From NCBI GenBank assembly GCA_029931535.1, contig JAQPZY010001549.1:806001-870000 (forward strand): a stretch of 64,000 nucleotides of DNA, in the 5' to 3' direction. Origin of the DNA: Margaritifera margaritifera (lineage: Eukaryota; Mollusca; Bivalvia; Unionida; Margaritiferidae). The position numbers and the translations under genes were made by a program. The stretch's first letter is position 1, and the number at the start of each line of letters is the position of its first letter. Positions 9,640 through 21,375 of the stretch are shown in pieces. The notes beneath the pieces were generated by a model. It saw nothing but the letters and a program-made list of their open reading frames with translations, searched no databases and was not told where the DNA came from.

Positions 9640-10480
9640 TTGATGCGGCAGTCTTGCATATGATTGACTAAGCTTGTTACACTCTGGAAGCCATATTTCT
9701 AATCCAAATTTGATCAGACTTGAATATAGGTTTGTATCATCATGATCTCACATGAGTTGAATAATGAGTGAGATCCACTTATATTAATGAGGTGATCTTG
9801 TATCTGATTTGCTGAGCTTGTTACCACTCTGGAGACCTTTTTTCTTTTATCTTGTTGGATAAAGTCTATGCTTTTTTATTTGCAGGAGTTTATCTTCCTG
9901 AAATGTTAGCAGTATTTTCACAGCCTTTTTAAGATCTTTGCCTTTCAGCTTGAAGGACTACATATAATTTATGTTTATTTGGAAGGGTTTATCTTCCTAA
10001 ACTTTTCCAATTTTTCTTTTATATTTTTAGACCTTTAAATTGGCACTATACAGTGAGGATTTCGCTGATGGTCCATTAAACCCTGTAGATATTTGCATAC
10101 CAATTTTTATCAGACTTGGAATATGAGCTTATATCATCAAGATCTCATACAAGCTTGATAATGAGTGAGATCCACACATGTTACATGGAATCTGGATTTT
10201 GCATCTGATTGGACAAGTTTGTTACCACTCTGGAAGCCATATTTCCAATCTGATTTTGATCGAACTTCGAAATGGACTTATAGCATGAAGATCTTAGATG
10301 AGTTCAGTAATAAATGAGATTCATTCACATTATTGAGGTAATCTTGCATCTGATTGGCTGAGCTTAGTCTGGAAGCCATATTTCTGATCAGATTGTGATA
10401 AAACTTGGAATATAGGCTTAGATCATCAAGATCTCACAAGTTCAGTAATGAGTGAGATCCACAAGGTCTAAGGAACGTCA
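9640..10480. repeat. core-repeat element D, ~165-bp degenerate units
   Basis: Recurring landmarks are CTTGCATCTGATTGGCTGAG, TTACCACTCTGGAAGCCATA, TTTGATCAGACTTGGAATAT, TCATCAAGATCTCA and AATGAGTGAGATCCAC, at about 9645, 9785, 10195 and 10340. A copy of the 4255-type dispersed repeat (9915-10100) interrupts the array. Class unknown. Confidence 0.65.
9915..10100. repeat. dispersed repeat, second copy (4255 family)
   Basis: TTTTTAAGATCTTTGCCTTT, GAAGGACTACATATAA, TTTGGAAGGGTTTATCTTCC, TTTTTAGACC, TTGGCACTATACAG and CATTAAACCCT occur in the same order as at 4255-4500. The GGAAG...CTTCC portion is a small hairpin. Confidence 0.6.
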
Positions 10481-10557
10481 TGGAGTGTGTCTCAGGATGA
10501 ATTGTCTTTGCTGCATAGTTATTCATCCACCTTTTACAGAATTTTAACATTGGTATC

Positions 10558-10690
10558 TTTTATTCTACAGGACTTCATGTCTGCATTTATTTGGAAGGGC
10601 TTATCTTCCTAAAGATTTTTGTGCTTTTCTTTATATTTGCCATTTTAGAACCTTATAGCCATTATTGTGCTGAGATGCTGTTAAATTCTA
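10558..10690. repeat. dispersed repeat, third copy (4255 family)
   Basis: GGACTTCATGTCTGCATTTA, TTTGGAAGGGCTTATCTTCC, CATTTTAGAACC and GTGCTGAGATGCTGTTAAAT follow the same order as the other two copies. It runs directly into the ATAC microsatellite. Confidence 0.55.
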
Positions 10691-10826
10691 ATATATACAT
10701 ATATACATACATACATACATACATACATACATACATACATACATACATACATACATACATACATACATACATACATACATACATACACACATACATACAT
10801 ACATACATACATGCATGCATACATAT
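10691..10826. repeat. (ATAC)n microsatellite
   Basis: A nearly pure CATA/TACA tetranucleotide run of about 135 bp, with a few CACA and TGCA interruptions. The IHTY and MYVC reading frames through it are artefacts. Confidence 0.97.
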
Positions 10827-10838
10827 CAATAAGGGATT

Positions 10839-11240
10839 TTGCAATATAAGCAAATGAAAACTTATCCCAAATCTTCTATAAATTTGACCTTTACCCCAAG
10901 GTCAAAGGGACAAGTGAGTGAGTTGAGCAATAAGAAATTGATTCTGCCTTGTATTGATTCATTCCAAGTATCAACAGAATCCATCAAGAGGTGTAGGAAA
11001 TCGGCACAAATGAAAAACCATGACCAAATCCACAACAAAACTGCCACCACTGCCAGCACTTCAGTTAAAATGACTGCTGTGCCACACTTTTCCACTAACA
11101 GGCTTGACAAATGTTCATTCGGCAATGAGAATCTTAAGATAAAGTGGCATGTTATACTTCATATATATTTTCATGGTAATGCATGTCTCAAACAAAAGAA
11201 GTGCCATATGCAAAATAAATTGCCATACTTAAGTTCTGTA
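10839..11240 (+). CDS. open frame of unknown status
   Basis: About 130 codons without stop in non-repetitive DNA ([30 protein letters not shown]), ending inside the FB element that begins at 11239. It is the longest open stretch here outside tandem repeats. The opposite strand is open for 87 codons over 10862-11125 and encodes a hydrophobic stretch ([18 protein letters not shown]), so strand is undecided. No family is recognised. It could be a long exon, a decayed retroelement or chance in a locally GC-richer patch. Confidence 0.25.
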
Positions 11241-11445
11241 CCATATATTTACTTCTTTATAAGTCGAGCGAACTGCAAGCAACATAGACATGTTGCATAA
11301 TGTGCTGGCAGATTAGGGTCTATGTTTGCTCTACTGATTACTCCTAACACTCTGCATAGACCCAGATATACCAGCACATTATGCAACAGCAGATCTGCAC
11401 TGCATTTTGCAGCTGAACTCTACTTATAAGTGAATACATATGGTA
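11239..11445. mobile_element. foldback MITE (FB family), diverged near full length
   Basis: It starts TACCATATATTTAC and ends ATACATATGGTA. Two internal hairpins surround GTTGCATAATGTGCTGGCAG and GCACATTATGCAAC, joined by CTACTGATTACTCCTAAC, as in the other FB copies. Confidence 0.75.
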
Positions 11446-11708
11446 CTTTTATTTGGATGTTAGTGTTTGTAGATGTTAATCACATGAAAATCTCTGACAG
11501 GCATAAAAATGCTTCTGTATCTAAATGTATACGGCAAGAGTCCAGCTGTTATATATTTCAGTTCATTATATTGTACAGAACAATTAGAGTTTGCAAACTC
11601 TGAAGCAATAAGCTAAATATTAATGCAGCTCTAATTAGTTTAAAAATGCTATAGGCTTCTGACGGGCAGAAATCATGAAATTCATGTAAATCTCACAATA
11701 TTTTGCAG

Positions 11709-11887
11709 GATTTTATCTGTCATAATGCGCAACCAAATATTTTAAAATCAGTTTTGGGTTATCTGATTTTATTAAAGTCAAAATGTTTTTCATGCAACAT
11801 TTATTTCACTTATGACTCCTTAAAAATGCTAAATTTTACGAATGGTGCCTTTTGGTGGAAAATGAGCCTAATACAAAATTCTGTCTG
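11709..11887 (+). CDS. candidate coding exon (unrecognised gene)
   Basis: It has an excellent acceptor (ATATTTTGCAG) and a consensus donor (CTG|GTGAGT), with 59 codons and no stop, entering in phase 0 and leaving in phase 2. The peptide is rich in Phe, Ile, Asn and Lys (for example NILKSVLGYLILLKSK), which is also what untranslated AT-rich DNA would give. No family recognised. Confidence 0.3.
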
Positions 11888-12829
11888 GTGAGTACTTGTA
11901 CAAAGCAGAATGAATTCAAGGGGAATTAAAATGCTTGAATGCTGTTAAAAAGTTAGTAAAGTTTTAGAAATTTAACATGTTTTTGCATTAATTTTCACAG
12001 GCTTTGCATAATGCAAGTATATTTTCTATTAATAACAGCACTCAAATTTGTAAAAAAAAAAAATTGTCTTGCTAAATTCACAGATTTTATGGTTCTAGAA
12101 GTTCTTTGATTTAAAATACACTGATCATGAGATATGTCCTAAGTCATGAAAAACGTAAGCTGCTTTGGTACATCAAATGGCTATAAGCACCATGGACACA
12201 AATCCATATAATCACTGTATCAAGAATTTGTGGTCATGTTGATCCTCTTTGCACTGTTTGTCTTGAACCCTTAATATTTGTTTCAAATTTTTGAACAAAC
12301 ATTGACTCAGGAAGGTGAGAGTCACAGATTGGCCTATCAGGTTAGTTCTCTTCAGGTTAACTTATACCACCATATTGAGAACACCTCTTTAAGAGTTTTC
12401 CTTTTAAAAAAACTAATCAGTGGATGCAATAGGCACTATTTTCGAAGAGTGCAACTCTTCAGTTGCTGTTTATTACTGTAAGAAAATTGTAAACTTCCTC
12501 TTTTTCTTCTCTCGATAAAACAGATTTTGTTCTGCATGAAAAAGTGAAGATTTCTCAATGAAGATAAGGACTTTTGAAAACTAGGTAACGTAATCCGTAT
12601 TTTTTTCCAGCTATCTGTAAAATGTGGTTTATATCCTTTTCCAATTTTCCACACAGTATCTTACTGTTATCTTTTTTCCCAATCTTTCAATTTCTTTTTT
12701 TCATGAAATAGTAAATAACTGCACTGTAATGCATCTTTGTACATTTACTTCAAAATATTGGTAGATAATAGAGAGCCTCAAGGGAGATTAATTTTGTAAA
12801 CTAATTGGGTTACCCTCTGAAATTAAGAC

Positions 12830-12896
<67 letters not shown>

Positions 12897-14389
12897 GATA
12901 CACAAACCTTGTTTTTGGACCTGTTTCTTTTTATCTGCATATGTTTATACAACTCCCTGTAATATTCATGATATCAAATGAGATATGTCACTTTAACATA
13001 TTTTTCAAGATTGAAGAGTTTAGAGATCTTGTACATGTATGCAAATGTTTTCTTGGTACACAAGAAGTGTGTCTCTCTTCATATCTAACAATACTGAAGG
13101 AGACATAAATTTGTATTTTATTTATTTTTTTTATTTGAAATTATATGCACCATGCTTTTGTAAAGCTGTTTGTTAATTAAAAAGAAAATATGTACAGGGC
13201 TTTTTTTCTTCATGTCTAGTTTCAAAATACATGCACAAATATTTGTTTTGCTATATAATAAATAGATATGACAGAATGACAAGGAGGTAAAAAAAATGAC
13301 TTTTGGTAACACATATAGGGTCAAAATAAAACATTATACATCTCCATTTATGTTATGACAACCATGACATGATAATTACTTAAGTGAACTTTGTTAGAGA
13401 AATTTTAAGCTGTTAACTATATGCCTGGTCAATTTCTTGTTGATTCCACATGCTTCTTCCAGTTTGATTGACAGATTGTAAATTAAATCAGTTTCAACAA
13501 TAACTGGCAGAAATCCATATCAATTACTGTCTTCTAACATTTCAGTTTTATTGATAGTCCTAAAATGAATTCCAGTCGAATTGTGGTGCCTCTGACATCT
13601 AATTCACTCTATCTTTTGGCATAATTATTACCTAAATTGGGACCGATTACAACAATTATCTTGAGTCTGACTTGACTGTGCCTAGAATGTATTACAGAAT
13701 GGAATTATACCCTGGAGGAAATTAAAAGTCTGTGATTTAATTGTGTCCTTTCTTCATTTTAGGTTATAGATCTTAGGTATTCATGAATGGAATTGACTTT
13801 GAAAGTGTTCTGCAGATGCTAGTTTCATTAAAGGAACTAGGTGATACAATTTTTAATGATGTTTATGGCAAAGAAAACTTTGTTGGGAAGCACAGTCTAG
13901 GTGCAAGCTAGTTAGTATGGAGTGTTTTTGACATTTATTATTTTGCATAACTAAGCATCGCAAAATCAGTCAAATTTTTAAAAGTTGAAATTATCAGGAT
14001 TGATCTATCATTACACAATTGAAGTCTTACTTAACCAGACAAAATTCAGGTCTACTTTAAACCATTTCAGATTTTCAGGTAGGAAAAAAAAATACAAAGT
14101 TCAGTTGAACACTAAATTGGGGAAACATAAACTCCTATTGGGAAACTTACTAGTAACCCATCAGAAAAAGTGCAATCCATGTCATAACAAGGGAAAATAT
14201 ATAGGAATCAACTTTTCATACCACTTTGCATTTGAGTTTTATACACTTACTCTCACCTGACTAATTGAGGAATCTCCACCTATCTACCACTTGTCAGTCA
14301 ATTCTTGTTTATTCAGAATTTCAATTGGACACTAGCCAGTCTTGTTGCAATTCAGTGTGTGATCCATTACATAATGACACCTGTTGTAC
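11888..14389. other. AT-rich, no gene seen; (ATT)n microsatellite
   Basis: 12829-12895 is a pure ATT/TTA trinucleotide run. Elsewhere I see only short open frames without motifs and a poly-A run near 12052. No splice-bounded coding segment stood out. Confidence 0.5.
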
Positions 14390-14603
14390 TACCATATATA
14401 CTCGCGTATAAAATGATGCAAACTGCATAGACCCAGATCTGCCGTCGCATAATATGCCGGCAGATCTGGGTCTATGCAGTTTGTAAGGAGTAATCAGTAG
14501 AACAAACAACATAGACCCTGATCTGCCAGCGCATTATGCAATGGCAGATCAGGGTCTATGTTGTTTGCATTTTGACCAGGCTAATACGTGAGTAAATACG
14601 GTA
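14390..14603. mobile_element. foldback MITE (FB family), full copy
   Basis: TIRs TACCATATATACTCGCGTA and, in reverse, TACCGTATTTACTCACGTA. Hairpin 1 is GCATAGACCCAGATCTGCC / GGCAGATCTGGGTCTATGC around GTCGCATAATATGCC. Hairpin 2 is ACATAGACCCTGATCTGCC with its complement. They are separated by GTAAGGAGTAATCAGTAG. Orientation is opposite to the copy at 48316. Confidence 0.9.
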
Positions 14604-16567
14604 AGCTTGTTGGGTACTTGAGAGGATGTGTGTGGGTCTAATAGTAAGACACCTGAACGGTTTGCACTATATAACATGGTAATTCAATGTGTACAAAATT
14701 ATTTTTCATTCAGTTGCATAAAATGCTCACTATCAACCAAAAATATTACTTTAACAAATAAGCTGTAAAATTTTCAAAAGAAAAGCATTGTTTTTACAGA
14801 AAATACAGTCACACCTGTCAATAGCAGCCACCCATAGAAAAAGGCAAGACTGGCCTTTGTACACAGGTGACCTCTGTACACAGGTTCACCTATCAAAATT
14901 GGTTTTTGAACAAATATCATGCACTGAATATCATTATTGTTATTAATATTATTATTATTATTATTATTATTATGTTATCAAGATTGTTTTATGTGCACTA
15001 TTCAACAAAATCATAAAATACATATATATGTTGCTTTCTCACAAATTTATGTTCCACACAAAATTACTGTATCCTGCTCACTTTAATCCACCCTATTAAT
15101 TAAAGCATTACTGATTTAAAATAATCACTGATCTTAGTTTGTTTTGTGCACCATGACATAACACTAATTTCTCTACTGATTGACAGCTTACATACAAGTA
15201 TAAAACAGGATGGACTCCTTGGATCAGCCAACTTGTATCAGTTAGGCTTGGACACAGCTGTTCACGCTTCAGAAACAATATCAAGATTTGATAGTTGCTA
15301 AACTCGCCGAGAGCAAAAGACAGTCGGCTTATGTGAGAGGCCTGTGATGAATATGGAATCAAAAGTAGCAGTATATGGCTAATTTTTTTGATCCATGAAG
15401 CAAAACTTCGCCTGCCTTTACAGACAAGTTTTAAGTATTGAATGACCCCTGACCCTTATGAAAAGGGATGTAACTCGTATTTCTTCTCAAAGATGAACTT
15501 TGTTCTCAAAATGGGCCATCATATCTTGCTTAAGCTTAATAATCCCTTGGATCTGAATTTGCCCGAATACCATTTCTGCTGTGACTGCACGATTACTTAT
15601 TTCCAATATCCAGCAAACAAATTGCTGTAAGGACAAAAACCCTCTCACTTTAACGGACCCAACATCTTGACACCCCTGAGTTAGTGTGAATGGAGTATGG
15701 TGAGTACAAGTGAGATATGAAATGTTTACACATCAATTCACATGATATGCCATTATCTAAACAATGCCTTGCTTATCAAACAAAAGTTTAATAAAATAAG
15801 TTCTACATTTTAATTTTATGTCCATTGTAGAAAAATTATTCATGCTGTTGGAAATAGTCTTCCTGTATCAATAATGCAATTATCATATTAGGATTGATGA
15901 ACTCTTAGAGGAAAGTGGAGTTCAAAGGGTGGAAGCAACGGTAGTCTAATTCAGTATTCTAATTCTGGGCTTCGGTATCATCACTCCTATGAAATGAAAT
16001 ACCTTGCTTGTTTCTTACTAGATTGTAACAGTGATATTTTCTTATGAAGGCGCCACCACATCAGAGAGAAGTATGACAAAAATGATTTTACTTTCAGCCA
16101 AGCTGAAGACTTGTGTTCAACCTTATCAACAAGACAATAAAGAAATAAGAATTTATTGGTCTCCTCTATTCAAGTCTGAAGATCTGGGATCTATTCATCT
16201 TTTCTTTCCAGTAGCTTTTTGAGGAAAGATTCCTTTGAAGTTTTGCCACATTGCTGGAAGAAGTTGTACATATGTGTATTTCTTTCCAGCAAAGCTAATT
16301 TAATCCTTGGTCCCTGTTATTGCCAAATGAGTTGTGCTGTACTTGTTAAAAGATATTGAAATAGAACAGAGTTTGTGATAAATAACTTTTCCAACAAATC
16401 TTGTCCACTTGGTGCCTCTCAATTTACTGCTGATTATAAAACAAGTGAAGGAAGTGTGGAGTCAATTTAAACACATTTAAACTCTTTTCATTTGAAAACA
16501 AGCATTTATGATTTCCGTTACAACATGTATTATGTGTTATCAGATGTTTGTTTGTCCAGCTAATGAA
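14604..16567. other. no gene seen; small repeats
   Basis: An (ATT)n run lies at 14946-14972. A CACACCTGTCAATAGCAGCC segment at about 14813 resembles the start of a CAGTGAAACCTG-type TIR element but has no partner. 16031-16222 has an open + frame of 63 codons without clear splice sites or motifs. Confidence 0.4.
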
Positions 16568-16683
16568 ACAAATTGATTCTCATGCAAGGTTAGAAGTGTA
16601 CAGGTAGACTAAATTGCTTGCATTTACAAATTGATTCTCATGCAAGGTTAGAAGTGTACAGGTAGACTAAATTGCTTGCATTT
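16568..16683. repeat. perfect 58-bp tandem duplication
   Basis: ACAAATTGATTCTCATGCAA...CTTGCATTT is present twice back to back (16568 and 16626) with no difference seen. It is therefore recent, or an assembly artefact. Confidence 0.95.
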
Positions 16684-17552
16684 ACAGATTTACATTTCTT
16701 CCACATTTTGATAGGGGTTTGATTTATGGAAACATAAGAAAATAGAGAGAACGATTGAACACGAGGACATAATCAAACTGAAACAAAAGAAAACCAACAA
16801 CTTTGCTCAAATATAAATCCCACTCATAGAAAAGTTTCTCTCGAGAACAAATGTAATGAAAGGGTATTGTACCTCCTGTCAGAAGCAATAAATTTGTGAT
16901 GGTTGCCCCAACAGTACCTGATGTTGTGTTAATATTTTAGTATCAGATTCACTGCAAAGTTATTTGCAAACTTTTTGTCTAGGTGAGACTATGTACATAT
17001 AATGGTTTTGAATATCCCATCTGCTCTATTGTGTTGGCAAATATTGACTTGCTTCTCTCACACAGTTGTTAATCTTCAAGTCGCTAACTCTGTTTTGATT
17101 CAGTTTTTCGTTTGTGATGACATATGAAGAGGGCATTTTTGTGATTACACCAAAGTAGATATTTTTTGTAAATGGATGAATTCAAGTGCCACACTGTGTT
17201 GCCTTCTTCATTAGAGACTATAAAGGTTGTCCAATTTTAAGTACAGGAGCAATTTGGCCATCCATCTGAAATTGATTGTGGGCAGGAAGCTTTTTGCTAG
17301 ACCTTTCTGAAATTTGCCAACACTCATTTACATAAGAAAATTTTTCATAATATGTAAAGATATTACTAAATTTGCCAGACTTAATACATTAGCTACAAGA
17401 ACGACAACTTCACAATTTTAGTAAAATCCAATCAGTAGTTTCGGTTATATTTTGGCTCAAAGTTACTATATACTTACACAGTTTTTGTCCTGGTTGTGGG
17501 AACATTCCCCATATGTTCACCAACATCATGTAACATGATCCAGCTACTCACA
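16684..17552. other. no feature seen
   Basis: AT-rich single-copy-looking DNA without long open frames, tandem repeats or terminal repeats that I can support. Confidence 0.5.
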
Positions 17553-17971
17553 CCAGGCTTGTGATAACCCTCCCATTGGACATACACCAGGCTTGTGATA
17601 GCCCCCCTCCCCATTGGACATTCAACAGGCCTGTGATAGCCCTCCCATTGGACATACAATAGGCCTGTGATAGCCCTCCCATTGGACATACAATAGGCCT
17701 GTGATAGCCCTCCCATTGGACATTCAACAGGCCTGTGATAGCCCTCCCATTGGACATACAATAGGCCTGTGATAGCCCTCCCATTGGACATTCAACAGGC
17801 CTGTGATAGCCCTCCCATTGGACATTCAACAGGCCTGTGATAGCCCTCCCATTGGACATACAATAGGCCTGTGATAGCCCTCCCATTGGACATACAATAG
17901 GCCTGTGATAGCCCCCCCCCCCCCCCATTGGACATACACCAGGCCTATGATAGCACTCCCATTGGACATAG
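17553..17971. repeat. minisatellite, 34-bp unit
   Basis: About 12 units of AGGCCTGTGATAGCCCTCCC plus ATTGGACATACAAT, with ACATTCAAC variants and a C-run expansion near 17912. It is much GC-richer than its flanks. Three units make 102 nt, so reverse frames of 105-126 codons stay open as artefacts. Confidence 0.95.
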
Positions 17972-17996
17972 GTAATTAGATAAGTAAGTACTTGGC

Positions 17997-18052
17997 AAGG
18001 TTGATTGACATACCTGAAAAGTCAAGGTTGATTGACATACCTGCAAGGTCAT
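17997..18052. repeat. 27-bp direct duplication
   Basis: AAGGTTGATTGACATACCTG occurs twice, separated by a few bases, between two unrelated minisatellites. Confidence 0.85.
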
Positions 18053-18133
18053 TACAAGTATCTGAGTAAGTATCTGTAGTTTTGTTGACATGAAAGTTAC
18101 AATAAATAACAACTTCAGATTTATCTGGAGTCG

Positions 18134-18425
18134 TAGACTTGCCCATGTACAGCTCCTGCCAATCAGCCACTCACTGACCTTATCCATGTATGGCTTCTGT
18201 CAATCAGCTATTCCATTGACCTTACCCATATATGGCTTCTGCCAATCAGCTCCTCCATTGACCTTACCCATGTATGGCTTCTGCCAATCAGCTCCTCCAT
18301 TGACCTTACCCATGCATGGTTTTTGCCAATCAGCTCCTCCATTTGACATTACCCATGTATGGCTTCTGCCAATCAGGTACTCCATTGACCTTACCCATAT
18401 ATGGCTTCTGCCAATCAATTATAAC
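18134..18425. repeat. minisatellite, 42-bp unit
   Basis: Seven units of CCATGTATGGCTTCTGCCAA plus TCAGCTCCTCCATTGACCTTAC, degenerate at both ends. 42 is a multiple of 3, so both strands stay open; no gene is implied. Confidence 0.93.
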
Positions 18426-19327
18426 ATAAAAGTCATTCCAGTGGATTACTCATCAATCCAATCACAAGCTACAGGTTAAGCATTACATAATTCACAAATC
18501 ACCAAATCAGAAATAACCACACCTACTATTTTGTATATCACTATCTTAAAAATCAAAGATTTTCTTTTGAATATTTCATCACTTTATTACAAGGTGAGTT
18601 TTGGTTCATTGTCACAATTTAACAAAAATTGGTGGAAAGACTGTGAGGTTGTAATGGTGGGAATGGGGACATGCTATAGAGTAGAAAAGGCCAAGGTGAT
18701 GGACCATTGTAATTTTGATTAAAGTTACTTGTCAGCAGTAAGTAATCATTTAGGCAGGCCATTGTATAGTGTGTCAAGCTTAGCACCCTAGATGTTATTA
18801 TGTAATAAATCAAACAGAGCTGGGTTTGAGAGTGGACAATGGACAGTTGGAATGCAGAATAAACAATAATAGACTGACAACTAGTGGTAGGTAGGTCAAG
18901 TGCATCTCAAGGTATGTATTATACAATCAGATAAGAGCTGAATTGGAGTGGAACTTATGTGGTTTTCATTTTATAAATTTAACATATGCCAGTCAATCAT
19001 TTAGAACTTTTTTCTTTTTTTTATCCAGTTTTATGGAAATTTTAATCCAAACTTTTAAGTACTCGGTCAATTCATATAATCTTTTCTTTTTCCAAAAGTG
19101 AAACTGCATTTTTTTAAAATTTGCTATTCTAATGAGTTGTATGAGAGGTCATTTGTTTTGGTTTCAGGAGAGTCTAAAATGGAAATGCCTTGTAAATGAC
19201 CATTGTATGTAGGGTTTATTATCTTATAATTGTGTGTAGCTATTTTTTAATCTTTTTTGTAACTATTTGTAATTTGTTACCAGACATATGAACATTGAAA
19301 CAACAAACATTTCTTTTTGCTTTAGCT
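18426..19327. other. no feature seen
   Basis: AT-rich DNA with short frames on both strands and no recognisable repeat or motif. Confidence 0.5.
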
Positions 19328-19500
19328 GGGAGCTGTTGTAGCTCAGTTGGTATAGAATCAGACTCGTAATTCAAGGGTCACAGGTTTGATATCTGCCCTG
19401 ATCAGCCTGGGTCGACTGCCTCAGTGTGTCCTTGGGAAGGGCACTTAGCTCCCATTTCCTAGGCATTTTATAGTCAAGAATGTGTTTTTTTTTTTAAAAA
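19328..19500 (+). mobile_element. tRNA-derived SINE
   Basis: The head has box A-like TAGCTCAGTTGGTATAGAAT, an anticodon-loop-like ACTCGTAATTC and box B-like GGTTTGATATC. It is followed by the shared SINE body CAGCCTGGGTCGACTGCCTC, TGTCCTTGGGAAGGGCAC and CATTTTATAGTCAAGAATGT, ending in CATTAAAACCAA. It belongs with the copy at 34593. Confidence 0.8.
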
Positions 19501-19764
19501 GTGTCATTAAAACCAACAGAAATTGCTGTAGATATTTTTTTTTTCTTTAAATAATTTCTAGTACATGTACCTATAATTGATAATGGAAATTTTTCATGTG
19601 CATATATCATATATGGAACCATGTAGGTGCAACCTTGTTAGAAATGTCTCTTCCAATTTGGCATACTCAACATGTGTCAAAATTCTTGTTATCTCATGAA
19701 TCATATAGTTTAATGACATGGAACAGATTGTTCTGCCTCAGCTGCATGCATATTTTATGCCCAA

Positions 19765-20022
19765 ACCAAATGTAAACTCAGAGAGCGTAATATTCATTGA
19801 TAAATTTAGGAAGATCACAAAGTCGATAGAGTTTTCTGGCATGCACTGGATCCTAATATTCCGTTTTATGTGCAAAGAACAAAAAAGTAAACTCAAACTA
19901 AATGTAAACTCAGAGGCTGTGACATACATTGATGATGAAATTAAGAAAATCACAAATTTGATTCTGGTATGCACTGGATCCCATTAAAATTATTTCATTT
20001 TATGTGCAATACAAAAAAGTAA
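19765..20022. repeat. degenerate ~135-bp tandem duplication
   Basis: AAATGTAAACTCAGAG, ACATTGATGATGAAAT/TCATTGATAAATTTA, ATCACAAA, TGGTATGCACTGGATCC and TTTTATGTGCAA occur twice in the same order. It leads into the 38-bp array, which shares AGTAAACTC-type sequence. Confidence 0.75.
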
Positions 20023-20398
20023 ACTGCAGATGATACAACATCCACCAAACTACTGTGTACTCTGCAGATGAAACAACATCCACCAAACTACTGTACATGC
20101 TGCAGATGATACAACATCCACCAAACTACTGTAAACTCTGCAGATGATACAACATCCACCAAACTACTGTAAACTCTGCAGATGATACAACATTCATCAA
20201 ACTACTGTAAACTCTGCAGATGATACAACATCCACCAAACTACTGTAAACTCTGCAGATGATACATCATCCACCAAACTACTGTAAACTCTGCAGATGAT
20301 ACATCCACCAAACTACTGTAAACTCTGCAGATGATACAACATCCACCAAACTACTGTAAACTCTGCAGATGATACAACATCCACCAAACTACTGTAAA
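20023..20398. repeat. minisatellite, 38-bp unit
   Basis: About ten units of ACTGTAAACTCTGCAGATGA plus TACAACATCCACCAAACT, with one unit missing a few bases near 20305. Confidence 0.95.
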
Positions 20399-20540
20399 TC
20401 ACAAAAGTAAAATTCCAACTAATTAAGTGAGACAGCAAAATGCATAAACATTTTATTCATGTGATTCGAAAGCTGAATAAATGGATTGCCAGTGAGAAAA
20501 TCATTAAAATTTTACATGCAAATACAGTAGAAATGTGAAC

Positions 20541-20671
20541 TTTATGTAAGTCGAGTTCAACTGCAAACAACATAGACCCTGATCTCCCATAGCATAATGT
20601 GCCAGCAGATCAGGGTCTATGTTTGTTTTACTGATTACTCCTAACAGACTGCATAGACCCAAATCTGCCAA
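20541..20671. mobile_element. foldback MITE (FB family), truncated
   Basis: TATGTAAGTCGAG, then a complete hairpin (ACATAGACCCTGATCTCCC / CAGCAGATCAGGGTCTATG). The linker ACTGATTACTCCTAAC follows, with the start of the second hairpin (GCATAGACCCAAATCTGCC), which breaks off at about 20671 just before element C. Confidence 0.8.
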
Positions 20672-20689
20672 CATGGTATATTGCTATTT

Positions 20690-21375
20690 TTATGGAGGGT
20701 AAATATAGTGTCACTCATGTCCCCCTCGCGTCACATAACGTCACCTCCATCGCAGATGTATTTTTCTACTCCATAATTTTTTAAGGACTTGCTATATCAA
20801 AATCAAATTTGGTATGATGCTATATACATGTATTAGGAAGACCTAGGTCGAGGTAAATTTTCACAGTTTTTCAGCAGAATTGTATAGATTTGTGGTCTCT
20901 CTGTTTGACTTAGAACTTTGCCTTGCTCTTCCATTTCATTTCCACTAATAACTTTAGAAGGACTTAATGCACTGAAATCAAATTTGCTAAGAGGCTTTAC
21001 ATTAAAAGAAAATCTAGGTCATGTTCAAATTTTCACCATTTTCTGGCAGAATTGTCGGGAGTTATGGTCAATGTTTGGATTAGAACTTTGCCCTTCTATT
21101 TCATTTTAGCTCTTTAACTTTTGATGAACTTCATGAAATTTAAGTCGGATTTAGATCTAGGTCAAGTTCAATTTTTTTTCTCCAGCAAAAACTTTACAGA
21201 GTTCTGGCCATTGTTTGACTTAGCACTTTGGTCTTCCATTTTGTTCATCTGCTCAGTAACTTTTTAAAATATTTTATAGCACTATTAGTGTATTATGTAT
21301 TATTATTTTCCTTTGTCCCTCAAAAATTTTGTATGTCCTCCATATTTGGAGGGTGGGGGACACTATGTCCCCATG
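20690..21375. mobile_element. core-repeat element C (unclassified, non-coding)
   Basis: The left side has TGGAGGG...AGTGTCACTCATGTCCCC and the right side has GGGGGACACTATGTCCCC, preceded by the hairpin CCTCCA-TATT-TGGAGG at about 21338-21353. Between them lie about three ~160-bp units with TGACTTAGAACTTTG, CTTCCATTTCATTT, CTAGGTCAAGTTCAA and CAGCAGAATTGT. Its architecture parallels element A. Confidence 0.55.

Noticed and set aside
10662..10853. MYVC/IHTY-repeat proteins
   Set aside because: Pure ATAC microsatellite.
19328..19400. Functional tRNA gene
   Set aside because: The acceptor stem does not pair and box B is degenerate. The same head is attached to a shared SINE body at several loci.
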